From: Heterotrichella gracilis
Lineage: Eukaryota > Sar > Xanthophyceae > Tribonematales > Xanthonemataceae
Reading direction: 5' to 3'
NCBI GenBank assembly: GCA_032358255.1
Contig: JAULBX010030817.1
Span: 114,617 to 178,616 of the forward strand
DNA length: 64,000 bases
Below the pieces are notes generated by a model that worked only from the letters and a program-made list of their open reading frames with translations, did not search any database and was not told the DNA's origin. The position numbers and the translations under genes are program-made. Shown piece after piece: positions 22,718 through 34,623 of the stretch (its first letter is position 1; each line of letters starts with the position of its first letter).

Positions 22718-25700
22718 ATGTCTCTGGTGGCAGGTATCCTCCTGATCAGTGTGTGTCTCAGCCAGCTTGTAAAGCTAAAAGTTTGTCCATACCAATTGCA
22801 AGCACCTATGATGATAGATGTTTGGCAGAAACTAGTGCTGCAGAAGCTTGCATTGCCTCCATAACCTATTCCAACGAGTCTCCTGGGTGGTTGCTCACAT
22901 GCCCAATACATGCCACAACTTCTGGGCCATTGAAGTGGACGGCACTGCACAGCGCTGCAGCACTTGATTTGTACATATGATGTTTTCTGTGTGACCATCC
23001 ACCATCCACCAGCACGATAACAGCGAGAGGGTGGTCACACCCGGATCTTGGATACCGTTGGGTGGAATGTGCTAGCCGCTAGCACATTGAATGCCTCTGC
23101 CGTGCTTTGGGTTTTGTAGGGTGGGCCCAAAAGAAAGTTTGTAGGGTGATTTCACCCATGCCACCAATTTCCATAATCAACGCTGATCAAATTTTTCACT
23201 CATCTGCTTAGGTTGTAGTAGCCAGCGCATGGCAGGAGAGCCCTCCAACCAGAGATCCCTTCAGTTGTGTCAACCCTGCAAAAAATGCGACTAATTCAGC
23301 AAGGAACAGGAAAGGCTCCATGGCTGCTATGGGTTCGCGTTTGGAGCTCCATACATTATTCACGAGTACCAAACCATTGAGGGAAGACACGGACATTACT
23401 CTCGTAACGCAGCTAACACCAGAAAGGTGTGTGTGTTCTTGTTGTTTATCCAGTGGATAGCAAGAAGCATCCCATGCCAAGCTTTTATTTTGGATCGGCC
23501 TGGTGTAGCGCTTTCCCTTCTGACTCTTCCTCAATGACCCACAGTTTGGCTAATATTGGCAGACTGAGTGACCAAATCGTTGGATATACATCGATGAGTT
23601 GTCATCAATGATTAAGTTTTCATACACATACGGCAGCTGTCCTTGAATTGATACCTGCATTAAAATCAGTCGCATTGCAACAGCACTCATGTGTGTGCAG
23701 GTTGGACATGCTCACACGCATGTGCACAGTTTGGCGGAGTGCCATCAGTGCCGCAGTGTACATTGCGATCGTCAAGGGCAAGGCGCTGGTGGCAAATTCC
23801 ATGGTTGGAATTCCCAAACCTATGGGAAAGCAAGCCAGAAAGGGACAGCCCATGCACTTCGACCTGGATGATGTTGTTCAGGCCATTAGGAGGGCGCATG
23901 CTCGGCTGGACGCAGGAGCAGGTGCGAGTGCTGTGATCCTCTGGTCGCACATGGGAAAACTTATTATTTATATATATTTGTTTAAAAAAATCATTTTTTG
24001 ACGTATACTACCATCAACTTGCTTCATGGCAATTCTGTGGAAGGGGAACTGCAATGCAGATGCACACATTGCATTAATTATAACCTGGCTTGCTGTATGC
24101 AGACGGCTGCAAGACAAACATCAGCATTGTAACTGGGACTGTTGGATCAACTGATATGGCAGCTTTATACCCTGTGAATGCTATGCGCAACAGAGCACTT
24201 GCAGGAGCCTATACCAAGGTACAGATATGCACTAGCATTGCCAGGCACGCCATGGACTGATGTCGCATTGATATGCATAAATAATTGCATCAGGCCTGTG
24301 GCGTCGAGTCCTGCATGCAGTTACAATGAGCGCTCCATCAATAGTTATTGTGCACAGTGTGACTGCCAGAGCTCATTTAGGTGCACAGTATCAGATGCTC
24401 GCGGGGTCGAGGATGTATCATGTGATAGATTTACGCATTGTTCAATGCGCATTAAAATAGAATGCAGTTTTGCCTGAGGCATTGCTGGCATTTAGTACTG
24501 CCCCCTGACATGGTCAGGTGCCTTGCTGTGTCACAATGAGATTCCTGGCTAGCCTCTGCTCCTCAACTCCGCGATACGCGTGTCAATATCCCCTGTTGGA
24601 ACCAGATGCATCGTGATGCATGCAGGTTCTGCTCCTTGTGGATATCGACTTTGTGCCCAGCGCCAGCGCCACCATGTACTACTCCACCCCCCGCCGCCAT
24701 GACAGCCTGGTTCAGCTGCTGGAGGGGCGTGGAAGCAGCGGTGGGGTGCGCGGCCAAGCACTGGTTCTGCCTGCGTTTGAAACCAAGCGAGAAGGCACCG
24801 AGGGTGAAGAAGATGCATGGGAAGCTCTGACAGGTATGCGACTAGGAAACAAATTCAACTCCATATGACAAGCATTGACTTGGTAGTATATATACAGATT
24901 ATCATGCTGAATTGAGGTAGCCAATAAACTGCAACTTTCAAAGTTTGAAGTTGCACATTACGCATTATGCATTCATTCCTCAGAATATACACTTTACCAC
25001 TGGGTGAGCATGTCAGCCTACAGGCCTACCGTGCTAGACTGCATGCGTGAGATGCTCCCGCCCAAGTATATGGCCACTTTTGAAAAACAAATGATTTATA
25101 ATAACAGCACCATAGTGCTCAATGTTATGCAGCAACCAGGATTGGGTAGTTGCACGCGATCATGGCACTTGCATCATATAGTGCAAAAACTTTAAAACAT
25201 TTTTAAACGCTGTACATGACATCCTGCAGGAGGCAAGCCCACGGTGTTGCGCATGTTTTTGCGCACTACCCTAAAGGCATTCCATGGCGAACGCTACCGA
25301 GCAGGCCATGGAGCAACAGACTACCAGCAGTGGGCACAGTCAGCAACTCCCTACGACATACGATATGAAGATGTGCGCTCACAGTTGCTTGCATGACTTA
25401 TATTCATCTTTAGTGCTTGCACTAAGATTTATGCGATAGCAATATTTGGGTCCAGAGTACTCTGCTTTCTGCTACGTAGACAACATGGAAGGCTATGCGC
25501 ATTGTGCCACTGATGTTGGCTAATGGCATTTGCCAACACACTGTGGCACAAGTGGTACCAGTCCGCACGGCGCACCCATGTGTTTTCCGAGGGCGCCGAG
25601 CTTGCTTAGTGCCAACCCATGTTTTTCCAAGGGACCCCAACGCCTGAATACTAAGCTGTAAAATGCATTGCAATTCCGCCATTTGCAAGCTGGTGTTACT

Positions 25701-26912
25701 CAAACAGTATGAACCCTGTGGTGCTGCCAGGGGTATGAGCCGTATGTGCTGGTACTGCGCAAGCACGTGCCCTGGTATGACGAGCGCTTCCAGGGGTACA
25801 GGAAGAACAAGGTGAGTCTCAGACATGACACTGTGTTGACATGATCAGTCATGCTGTGCTGCAGCACTGCGGCAGGACAACATTGTCCTATTTGGTATTG
25901 AACATCAATGTGAATTAGATCCGTGGTTCGTGGGATCCGTGCCGCACGCCAATGCCTTTATTTAATACAGTCAATAATTTATTGACATGGCACATGACAC
26001 ATGACAGCTGTTACAATACAGTACTAGTATTGCGGAATACAAAATCCTCAAATGTGAGACACGGTAGGCTTGAGCTGCGCAAAGAAAGGTTGAGCCACCG
26101 TGACGCCCATTCCATACGATGCATTTTGATGATGCATCATGATCTTGCTTGTGACCTAGCAGCTGGCGTATGCTGTACGTTCTGGCAACTGACGCAATTT
26201 CCTTGCCAATATTGATGGCGTACGAACAGGTGGTTCATCTGCTTCACATGGCTGCCCTGGGAATGCGCTTTGTGGTGCACCCGTTTGCGTACCTCTTGCA
26301 CTTTCCGCACAAAGAGGCCCGCACCATACGCACCGTGCAGAGGCTTGGCCTTTGGGACAAGGTAAGATAGTATTACCCAAAATCTGACCTGATTTTGACA
26401 GTACGGTCAAGCCCTAGTGTGGCAAACATTTGTCACAAATTGCCAGAATTGATTTTCCTGTGTGCCCTTTACAATGCCACAGTAAGGTCGGATAGTATAA
26501 CTGGGCCATGCCATGCCAGCAATGCTGTGGTAGTGCATGGTACATCACTGCAACAGTTGCAATGGTGCACCACCGTTACAATTGTGAGTGCAAGAGAAAA
26601 GCCAATCATTGCAAATCAAATGGGTTCCATGAACGTCATTATTCCATGCTCAGAGCAGCAGCAATTTCCCATGTGGGGTTGCTCCCCTTGCTGACCAGCC
26701 AGCCCCTTGTCCCCCAGCTTGGCGCCATGTACTCCACAGTCATGGAAGAGCTGGCCAACGCAACCTATTCCCCGGTGGCAGCCTATGCATGCGCGCCGCA
26801 CATCACCGGCCCGCTCATGCCGCTCAACATGGCGCACATGCTGCACATGCCGCAACACTGGGGGGAGCAGGCTGCCAGGGCAAGCAGGCACCACAGGTTG
26901 GCTGCACCGTGA
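22718..26912 (+). CDS. LARGE-like glycosyltransferase, GT49 family, with signal anchor
   Basis: Ten exons (22718-22768, 23212-23426, 23701-23921, 24103-24218, 24626-24833, 24984-25145, 25230-25372, 25731-25811, 26230-26361, 26718-26912) join in frame to 507 residues. Conserved GT49 blocks appear in order: DITLVTQLTPERLDML, LYPVNAMRNRALAGAYT, the DXD block VLLLVDIDFVPS (Asp about 207 and 209), GHGATDYQQWAQSATPYDI, YEPYVLVLRKHVPWYDERFQ with GYRKNK, and FVVHPFAYLLHFPH. This family transfers xylose or glucuronic acid in the Golgi lumen (animal LARGE, B4GAT1). The short first exon is inferred: its reading frame and GTAAAG donor join to exon 2 in phase, giving a good signal anchor (MSLVAGILLISVCLSQL then VVVASA). 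The other exons are firm; exon 1 is moderately sure. The acceptor sugar in this alga is unknown. Confidence 0.85.
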
Positions 26913-27210
26913 CCAGGGTCTGCATGGAGTTTAGCCAAGGCACTGCTGGTGAGTCGCACTGATATTGCGGTGCGGTGTACTGCTAAACTGCCAATGTGGA
27001 CATCCATGCTGATTGGCGTTGCATGTGCAGAAATGGGCTGCGCCATGTTGCTAAGCCAATCGGTGCATATCTGGTTTGGAACATTGATAAGCTGATACCT
27101 AGTTCATGCTTAATGGGTCCTGAGCTCAACAATTTCAAAATAATGCATCCCAATGTCAGAACGTCATGGCTTCTCACTGCAATTCCCCAAGAAAACACAC
27201 GACTGCACAG
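26913..27210. other. short convergent intergenic region
   Basis: About 300 bases lie between the 3' ends of the GT49 gene and DRAP1; they should hold both poly(A) regions. Nothing else is seen. Confidence 0.5.
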
Positions 27211-28388
27211 TCATTCTGCATCATAGTCCTCTTCTTCGTCCTGGAATGCAGCTGAGGTGGTGAACCCCGCAGGGATGCTGACCGTTGGCGTGGGCATGAA
27301 GGTAAACTGCACTGGCGCTGCTCCCGGCGCAGGAGGCATGGGTGCGCTGGCCGGCGTTGGCTGTGCAACTGGCGCATCTGGTTGGTGATGTCCTGGGCCT
27401 GCAGGGGTTTGCCTGCTGCCTTCTGCAGTATCATCTGGTCGCGGTGTTGCAGACATCCAGCCCCGCCGTTTGCCTGCCAATGGAGCGGACCCCCGCGCTG
27501 CTGATAGAGAACCACGGGGTTGCGATGCACACTGTGGCACACCCGCTGCTGCAGAGTTGCTTCCGGAGGGCGCGCCTGACGTGCTCGCCAGCGGCCGCTG
27601 CAAGGTTGGAGTGTGCGAGGGCTGCGCTTGTTCTGGCTGGCGATCGCTTTGCAACCTATGCACACAATAGAGCATAATGAGCATGCCTGCACGACCTGCA
27701 TACCTCTGAGCACGCAGAGGGAGGGCCTGCCTTGCCTCATAGCACAGTGCTTGCAGTCCAGCTAGCCACCTGATAGTTGCTAGGTCGGCTCTGCAACGTA
27801 CCTTGGTTTCTTGCTTTTATGCCTGTCCTCTTGCGGCGCTGGCTCAGCAGCGTCTTGGTTCCCCTGGCCAGCCCCCACGGTGTCCTTGAGGAAGTCCAGC
27901 AGGTCCTCAGACTCAACATACGCCTTGCTGCACCGCATGACAAAGATGGTCATCAAAATGGGTGCAAGCCTCTGGGCAGCCTGTGTGAATTGAACACTAG
28001 TCATGCGTGCAGTGGCATACATTATCAAGCCCAACTTTTGTGTTGCATATGCATGCATACATATGCAATGCATGCATATGCAACCGTATTCATTTCTGCC
28101 AACTTACACGTGAGCAGGTTGCAACGTCTTCGCTTTCTTTTCGACTGCTATCTCTGACGAATGGTCGCACACCTTCTTGATAAATAGCTCCAGAGCGCGA
28201 CCTGTAACACGCACACAAAGTCCTGACTCGCACAACTAGGCTAGGTCGAGGAGCTAGACACAATGACTCGTAGAGTACGTACATATGATGACAGGTGTGG
28301 CCTGCGCTATCTTTCCCACGTCCTCATCTGCCTGCATAAGTCGCTTTATCCTCGCAGCCAACGGATAGGTCTTCGTCTTGCCCTTCAT
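27211..28388 (-). CDS. DRAP1: DRAP1 / NC2 alpha transcription repressor subunit (histone fold)
   Basis: Four minus-strand exons (28388-28283, 28201-28108, 27927-27802, 27655-27211) join in frame to 256 residues. The start is MKGKTKTYPLAARIKRLMQ, then ADEDVGKIAQATPVII, RALELFIKKVCDHSSEIA, KAKTLQPAHVKAYVESEDL and DFLKDTV: a complete NC2 alpha histone fold. It pairs with Dr1 (NC2 beta) on TBP-DNA and modulates pre-initiation complex assembly. I chose the exon-3 acceptor at 27927 because it restores the family sequence (AHVKAYVESE); an upstream acceptor would insert unrelated residues. The C-terminal half is a Pro/Ala/Gln-rich low-complexity tail ending in an acidic DEEEDYDAE. It is head-to-head with the carboxylase-like gene, 468 bases apart. 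Confidence 0.92.
28043..28083. repeat. perfect 16-bp inverted repeat in DRAP1 intron
   Basis: Arms TTGCATATGCATGCAT (28043-28058) and its exact reverse complement (28068-28083) enclose nine bases. The arms themselves are built of ATGCAT palindromes. It lies in the intron between exons 2 and 3 of DRAP1. Confidence 0.9.
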
Positions 28389-28856
28389 GGTTGAACGCTG
28401 TTGTTCAAACTCGCCAGTACACCCTCTGCCCCTCGAGAACAAACAGGAACCTAGCGCAAGCGTGTTTCGATAAAGAGATTGGCGATACAGTTGACGTCCT
28501 TTGGAAACACCCTTTTGCCAACGTTTTGGTGCCAAATACGTGTGGGGTGTTGCTGCCCCCCTTATCAACTGGGCACGGGGAGTGCCCTGCCAGCAGTACA
28601 AGTACTGCAAGAAGACCTAGTTCAAGGGCATTAAATGAAGTAAGAAACTGCGAAACTGTGGTTTAACGAAGGTACACGTCCACGGCACTGGAAACAGCAT
28701 ACAGCACAGTATGTGCATTGCTCTGCACATTGGACGGCATCAGTCCCTCGACCAGCTGCAATGAACCCACCAGCTAGCTGTTGATCCTATTGACAACCCA
28801 ATTCAGTTTGAAGGCAATTGATCGCTCCAACACTGGATTTCAAATACGGAACTGCG
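28389..28856. promoter_or_regulatory. presumed bidirectional promoter, DRAP1 / carboxylase-like gene
   Basis: The two start codons face away from each other with 468 bases between, so both promoters must lie here. No TATA box or known box is clear. Confidence 0.45.
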
Positions 28857-31800
28857 ATGGTGCGAACAGCAGCCGACTTCTTTCAGCAGGCTAAACAGGA
28901 GTCTTCTGCGCGAACACGGGGATCCAGTCCTCTCCCACCAGCTACAGTGGCAGATGAAGGGCCTGTTAGTGAACCAGAAAAGACCACCGTCGAGGTTCTT
29001 GAGCCTGAGATCTCAATAGTAGAGGAGCCCATGCCCCCAACCCTTGCAGATGCTGAGGTTTCGGAACCTGACCACTTTGTGGAGCTAGGTACTGGCACAC
29101 TGGACGTGCTGGAGGCAGACACTCCCAAGGAAAAGGAGGAGCCTCAGCCGCGCAAGCTGTGGAACAAAGACAGCCTCAAACAAGCCGTGGACTGGCTGGA
29201 GGAGGTTGTTCACCCGTCCTCACTTGGCTACCTGCGCATAGTGGTGGCCCTGAAAGTGCTGTACCAGCTGCTGTGCTGGGGTTCCTTGTTCACCCACTTG
29301 AAGGTACGCTGGGGCTGAGCGCTTGCAGTGTGGCTGTGGGTATAGCAGTCGGAGAACGCAGGTACTTCCCTGGAAATATGTGGGTGGGCCATGCATATGC
29401 AACCTTCCATAGCGACCAGTTGCTATCTGTTCCCGTTATGTTCAGCAGCTGCTAGCCAAGCTCTCCCTGTCAATTGATTGATCGGTTGCCTCCCCCCTTG
29501 CAGTCCACCTACATGGTTTTCCACTACCCTGGGCTGGCTTGGGTGCGGCCCCCCTTGCCCACCCCAGGCATACTCGTCCTGTGCGCAGCTATGGTGGCGG
29601 ACATGCTGATGCTCCTAGGTACCCTCCCCACACCTGTGCGCACAACCACATGCCTGCCTAACTCGCAGTCACTTATGAACTCGCCTGCACACCACCACGG
29701 GCAACCTCATCGACCCACACTGGTCGAAGTTTAGGGTTTGGGGTGTAGGGTTTACCCACAGGCATGTGAGTGCTTGGTGCGGCCAGGTTGACACCCACCC
29801 CTCTCCTCCCCAGGCCACTTCACTCGCGTGTCCACCCTGTGCACCTGCACGCTGTATGCATACCTGTTGGTGCTGGACGAAATGACATACTGCCACCGCG
29901 CCGCGCTGCTGCTGCCGCTGCTGGTGCTGGGGTGCGGGGTGGAGTGGGGCAAGTGGCTGGCGCTGGACACAGTGCTGGGGCGCCTCAAGGTGAGGACCTG
30001 ACAGGAGGGTGTGTGGGTAGGAGGACTGATGCATAATGGCTATGCGCATTCCCAGTACCCACCTCATGAGTGCACTAGTCAGAATGCACTCAATGCTTGG
30101 CCAGTGACCACATAGGTCACGGGGTAAGTATTGCCTATAGTGCTGGTGGGCCATGCATGTCGTGCTGATGAAGATGCACCTCCTGCGTTGCTTCTCAAAA
30201 TTACCTGCATGCCGCCTGATATCCCTACCCTCCTCCCCCCTGTGCCACCAGGGCAAGGTGCAGGTGGTGCCCCGCTGGCAGGTGTTTGCCGCGCAGGCGC
30301 TTGCGGCGGCATTCTTGGCGGTGGGATTCCTGCCCCCCTACGCGCTGCCCCTGGCCTCCTATTCCACCCCCCCCGCTGACCCTCCCTCCCTGGGACCATC
30401 CAGGCTGTGGGGCTGGCTGGGGCTGCTGCTGTCGCTCGGGGTAAGGGGCCCTGGGGTGCCACCAACACCATATGATGAATTCCCTCTCACATGATTGTGA
30501 GCACTTCATACTCTGTGGATGTGCCCGGTATACAACAGGGAATTGCCTGCTGCTGTCATGTACAGGACCACCCATGTGTCGGCTATGCAATCTCCATCCC
30601 TGCCGTGCCATCCAGTGGCCTCACCCCCACCCACCTCACCCCATTCCCCGCAGGCCGCCATCGCCCTGCTCCACCCCTCCCCCCATCTGCGCCGCCTGTT
30701 GGGCATCCCCCTGGCGGCCCTGGTCACCCTCTCCTACTGGCTGGTCATGGGCCAGTCTGGGGGCCTGCTCATGCTGGCGGTGGCGTGTGTGTGCCTGGAG
30801 CCGCACTGGCCTGCAGGCGCACTGGTGCGCACCGCTGCATATCATACCTGCAACCTGTGGGGATACTGAGAAGGGCAGGGCCTATGGCGCAGCTAGGCGC
30901 AGCTTGCCGGTAGTAATTAGTGGGGCTTTGTCATTACATTCCTGGGGGGCGTATTCATTACATATTCAACTCTTTTTTAGCTTTGAAACAGTAATTTAGA
31001 TATGTGCGAGCATTGTTAAGTTGTTCGTCTGCCAGTGTACCTTGTATTTGCAGGATTCATCTGCAGCTGGGCGCGTGTGACAGGCACACAAGCCTATTAC
31101 CTCCTGCCAGCACCGCATGCCACACCGCATGCTAAGGGCACATCCTGGGCTGGCATAAATCAAGGCCGTGCACGCAGCTGGCATGTTGGCCAAGCATCTG
31201 CTGCACTAGCGTCGTCATCTGCACTAGCGTCGACATCTGCTGCACTAGCGGGATACATCCAGCCCCCCTTACATACACAAACACAAGCATCTGTTGATGT
31301 TTCGTAGTCCGATCAAAGTATATATATACATAACGTGTACACACCACCCCCGCCCCCACCGCAGGCGTTTGTCCTTCACCGCAGCCCGCCTGTCATCCCC
31401 CGCCGCCATGTTGACCAGGCCTACAAGCAGGACGATGACAGGGAGGACCAGGACCCAGAGGCAGGGCAGCCACCCACGCCGCCCGGAAAGGTGTGTGGAT
31501 GTGTTGGGGTGTGGAAGCAATGTGGGCGAGGGGTGTGCGGGAGCAATCATCCTGCCCTCAGGAATCCGCATGTGCATATGGGCCTTGTAGGTTTGTGCGT
31601 TCAGTGTATGGCAATGGTTGGCAGGCCATGCGCTTCTGGATGGGCTGGCGCAAGAGTGTGAGACTCAACTGGGCTTTCAGACCTGGTCTTCTGCCAGTGA
31701 AGAGGTAAATAAAGAAAATGCTGCAGATCGCAAACCCTAAACCCTAAAAGCTGGTGATATTCCAGGTACAACAGTGTGTTTGTTCCAGCCACAAGTGGTC

Positions 31801-33198
31801 CAGCCACCCAATTTGCTGCAGGCATATGTGTGTGAGTGAGAGGTAGCTGCTGATGTGACATGCCCCAGGCGCAAGTGTACATTCATCAGCGGTAAATCTT
31901 TCTGGTGCCCATGCAGGGCGCCGCCACCCGCCTCACCACCCGCCAAAAAGCCCTCCTCACAGGCTGCGCCGCATGGCTGCTCCTGCTGGTGCTGCTCCCC
32001 CTGCGTGGCCTCCTCACCCACTCCTCCCCCTTGGACAGTGCGTGGACAGGGGAGGGGTGGCTGTGGTCGCTCAACGCCAACCCCTTTGGGCCACGGGGGT
32101 GGGTGTACCTGGTGGTGGAGCAGGAGGGGGGAGGGGTGGCGGAGATGCTGCCCACGCGCGACCCGCTGCTGGCGCAGGCACAGGTGTGAACCCTATTGTA
32201 GGGTTTAGGGTTTTGCGCGCGCTTATGTGGGGTTGTCGCGGTCCCAGAGGAATGCTGCTGCCTGCCTGGTTGGGTGCAATTTCGTACAATGGGGTTGTCC
32301 TGCCGTGCGGCATGGGCCCCCAGCCACACACCTCGTCGAGCCTGATACAATGTTACTACAACCAGGTCGCTCTCTCACATGATAGTCAAGCCTCCCACCC
32401 CCCACCCCCTCACCGCAGGTTCCCCTGCTCCACCACCCCCACGCGCTGCTTGCCTACGTGGCGCACCTGCAGCGCCTGCACCACCACGCGGGCCGCACGC
32501 TGACCAAGGTGCAGGCATTCTCCTGCTACTCGCTGTACAAGGGAAAAAGTGCACAGCGCTACAACTCGGACGCCAACCTGCTGGACTATGTTGGCACCTA
32601 CGAGGGCGTGTTTGCATCAGGTAGGGGCCAATGATGAGAAAGGATACCTTCGCCAGCCATGGAGCTGTGCTAGTGCGGTGAATCGTGCACACCATTGCTG
32701 GTGCAAGCCCTCTACCTACCATCTATGGCTCATGCCAATGTTAACTGATTTCTGCCCTCCTTAGTCACGCACGCATCCAGGAAGTAACGAGCCTTTTTTT
32801 CCAAATATGTTCATGGTTTAGCATTACCTGCGTTAACCTGCTCTAGTGCATCATGGCTACGAGTAAGAACGGAATGTAAATGGCATTGTCCCTGCCCCTG
32901 TGCGCCCTGCACCCTGCCCGTCTCCCCTCACCGCCCCAACCCCTTGCTTCTCTCTACAGGCGTGGGCACCTGGCTGCACCCCTACGCCTCCGCACCGCCA
33001 TGCACCGCTGCCCAAACACCAGCGCAGCGCAGCGGCATGCTTGACCGCAGTGCGTCTGTGTACGCCAACCTGCACCGCGCCACCAGGCACTATGCGGAGC
33101 TGCATGGGCCAGCGGCACGCCCCAGCAAGACGGTGTACTTGACTGAGAGGGAGTCGGGCGGGGCGGTGCTGGCATACTCACACCCTCTGGACCAGTGA
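28857..33198 (+). CDS. vitamin-K-dependent gamma-carboxylase-like (HTTM) membrane protein
   Basis: Ten exons (28857-29303, 29504-29618, 29814-29989, 30252-30440, 30654-30824, 31365-31490, 31625-31657, 31917-32183, 32419-32620, 32960-33198) join in frame to 654 residues. After an acidic N-terminal stretch come about eight hydrophobic segments. Family-like blocks are SSLGYLRIVVALKVLYQ, FHYPGLAWVRPPLPTPG, LYAYLLVLDEMTYCHRAALL, VPRWQVFAAQALAAAF, LLPLRGLL, and a soluble end with AWTGEGWLWSLNANPFGPRG and HHPHALLAYVAHLQ. These follow the VKG_Carbox/HTTM order. Animal members carboxylate Glu in the ER using reduced vitamin K. The central part after VPRWQ is diverged, so activity is uncertain. The 33-bp exon at 31625 is chosen because its GTGAGA donor keeps the frame. 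An alternative is a non-catalytic HTTM membrane protein. Confidence 0.8.
29728..29754 (+). repeat. interstitial TTTAGGG-type telomere-like tract
   Basis: Two TTTAGGG-like units with a degenerate spacer lie in an intron of the carboxylase-like gene. Confidence 0.65.
31732..31749 (-). repeat. interstitial telomere-like tract
   Basis: Two and a half perfect CCCTAAA units lie in an intron of the carboxylase-like gene. Confidence 0.85.
32199..32214 (+). repeat. interstitial telomere-like tract next to a splice donor
   Basis: Two TTTAGGG units lie 15 bases after the 5' splice site at 32184 in the carboxylase-like gene. A CCCTA in opposite orientation lies between the two. Confidence 0.8.
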
Positions 33199-34623
33199 TG
33201 GGGGTGTATGAGGGGGAGAGGGGGAGGGGGTGGTGCTGTCCCCATCAAGTACCTGCTGCACTTGAACCAATCAGGTCATTCAAATTGCTTACTCAAGCCG
33301 TCCTGCAGCACCCCGCACCACCAGTTTGGAGGAGGGGTGGGGAGGGGTGGTGCATGGGTGAGTGGTGCAGGGTAGTGTACCAGGGGTTAACCCCCAACCC
33401 ACATGCTTTTGTTTAGTTATACACGTAGAGCCACCTGTCCAATTACTGTAGAATTGATAAAGGCAGCGCAATGTATGTTTATTTATCCCATCACTGCGGC
33501 ATTATGCTGCGTGTTGGGGCTTTCTGCAGCTGATGACAATTTACACCTAATAGTCAGTGCAAAAGATCACCATTCGATGCCAGTTGGTTGGTCCTGCCCT
33601 GAAGCACCCTGCTATGCGCCTGTCCAAAGGTATTTGCCCGCACACAGACTACAGCTAGAGGTTGGACTAGTGCAATAAATGATAGTGTTTTAGTTATACG
33701 CAGCTGCAATGCTTATGTCCTGTACAGATGTGTGCTACTATTGCTGACTTAGGCTTGTGCTCTTAGAATCTCATGTCTGGCAAACATCCTCCGAGACTAT
33801 TCAGCCTACGAGGGTCACCTGTTGTGCACAGAGTGCTGACAATGTGTCCCACGGGTGTGCCGTTCAGGGTGTGCCTAGCTGCTACCTACTGCTGTAGTGT
33901 CGTGGCATGCACAATGTAGGCATGGCATTCAACTTGTATGTGCACAGTGTGTTGGTGTGCATATTCCAGGTCGTTTCTGAGTGTACCCAGGACTTCGTAA
34001 CGTGCAAAGATACAGGGTTATAGCTGTGTCGAGTTAGCATGCATGCATGTGCAGTTTGGCCATCTGGGATGCTTGCAACGATGAGGTGAACGCCCGTGCT
34101 CTAACGCTTACATGCGTCTTTGCATACGGTGCCTTTAAGAGTTTCAACATGAACCACCTTGACATATTGGTGCCGATATTGAAACCGTCACACGGCATGC
34201 ATGCATGCATTTGCCTGCGCCATATATGAGTCACACGGCCCTCTCATGTTCACATATCTTCACGTACCCGCAACCTCTGTGTGGCACGGAGTGACGGCTC
34301 ATCAGAGCAAGTGGCGATATCTAACAAGGACACAGGTACAATGGGGTCCGTGCGACGGTCCTTGTACCCTTGCCGCAAGTGCAAGGAACCTACTGGTCGG
34401 ACCAACGTGCAGCAAGCTCACTTCCACTGCAGCAAGCTTGTGGAGCCAACTATTCAGCTCTTTCAAAATAACTAATGTGTTAGTTTGTGGAAGGGTTTAC
34501 CCTACAACGTCCTTGCTCTCTCGCCCACAAGGGTTGGGCTACTCTATTGTTTGTTGGCGGGAAACGCCCATCTCACCCTCCGGCTAGTCACCTCAAGACT
34601 GGCAATAGCAAACAGTCCGCACC
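33199..34623. other. intergenic region
   Basis: No gene is recognised. It begins with a G-rich 3' UTR-like part and contains GCAT repeats at 34037-34050 and 34195-34210. The last 100-200 bases should be the RBR gene's leader. Confidence 0.5.
34195..34210. repeat. GCAT tetranucleotide repeat
   Basis: Four GCAT units form a self-complementary tract. A similar tract lies at 34037-34050. Confidence 0.85.

Noticed and set aside
31625-31705. Longer version of the small carboxylase-like exon ending at the GTAAAT donor
   Set aside because: It would leave two bases over and break the frame with the next exon; the GTGAGA donor at 31658 keeps phase.
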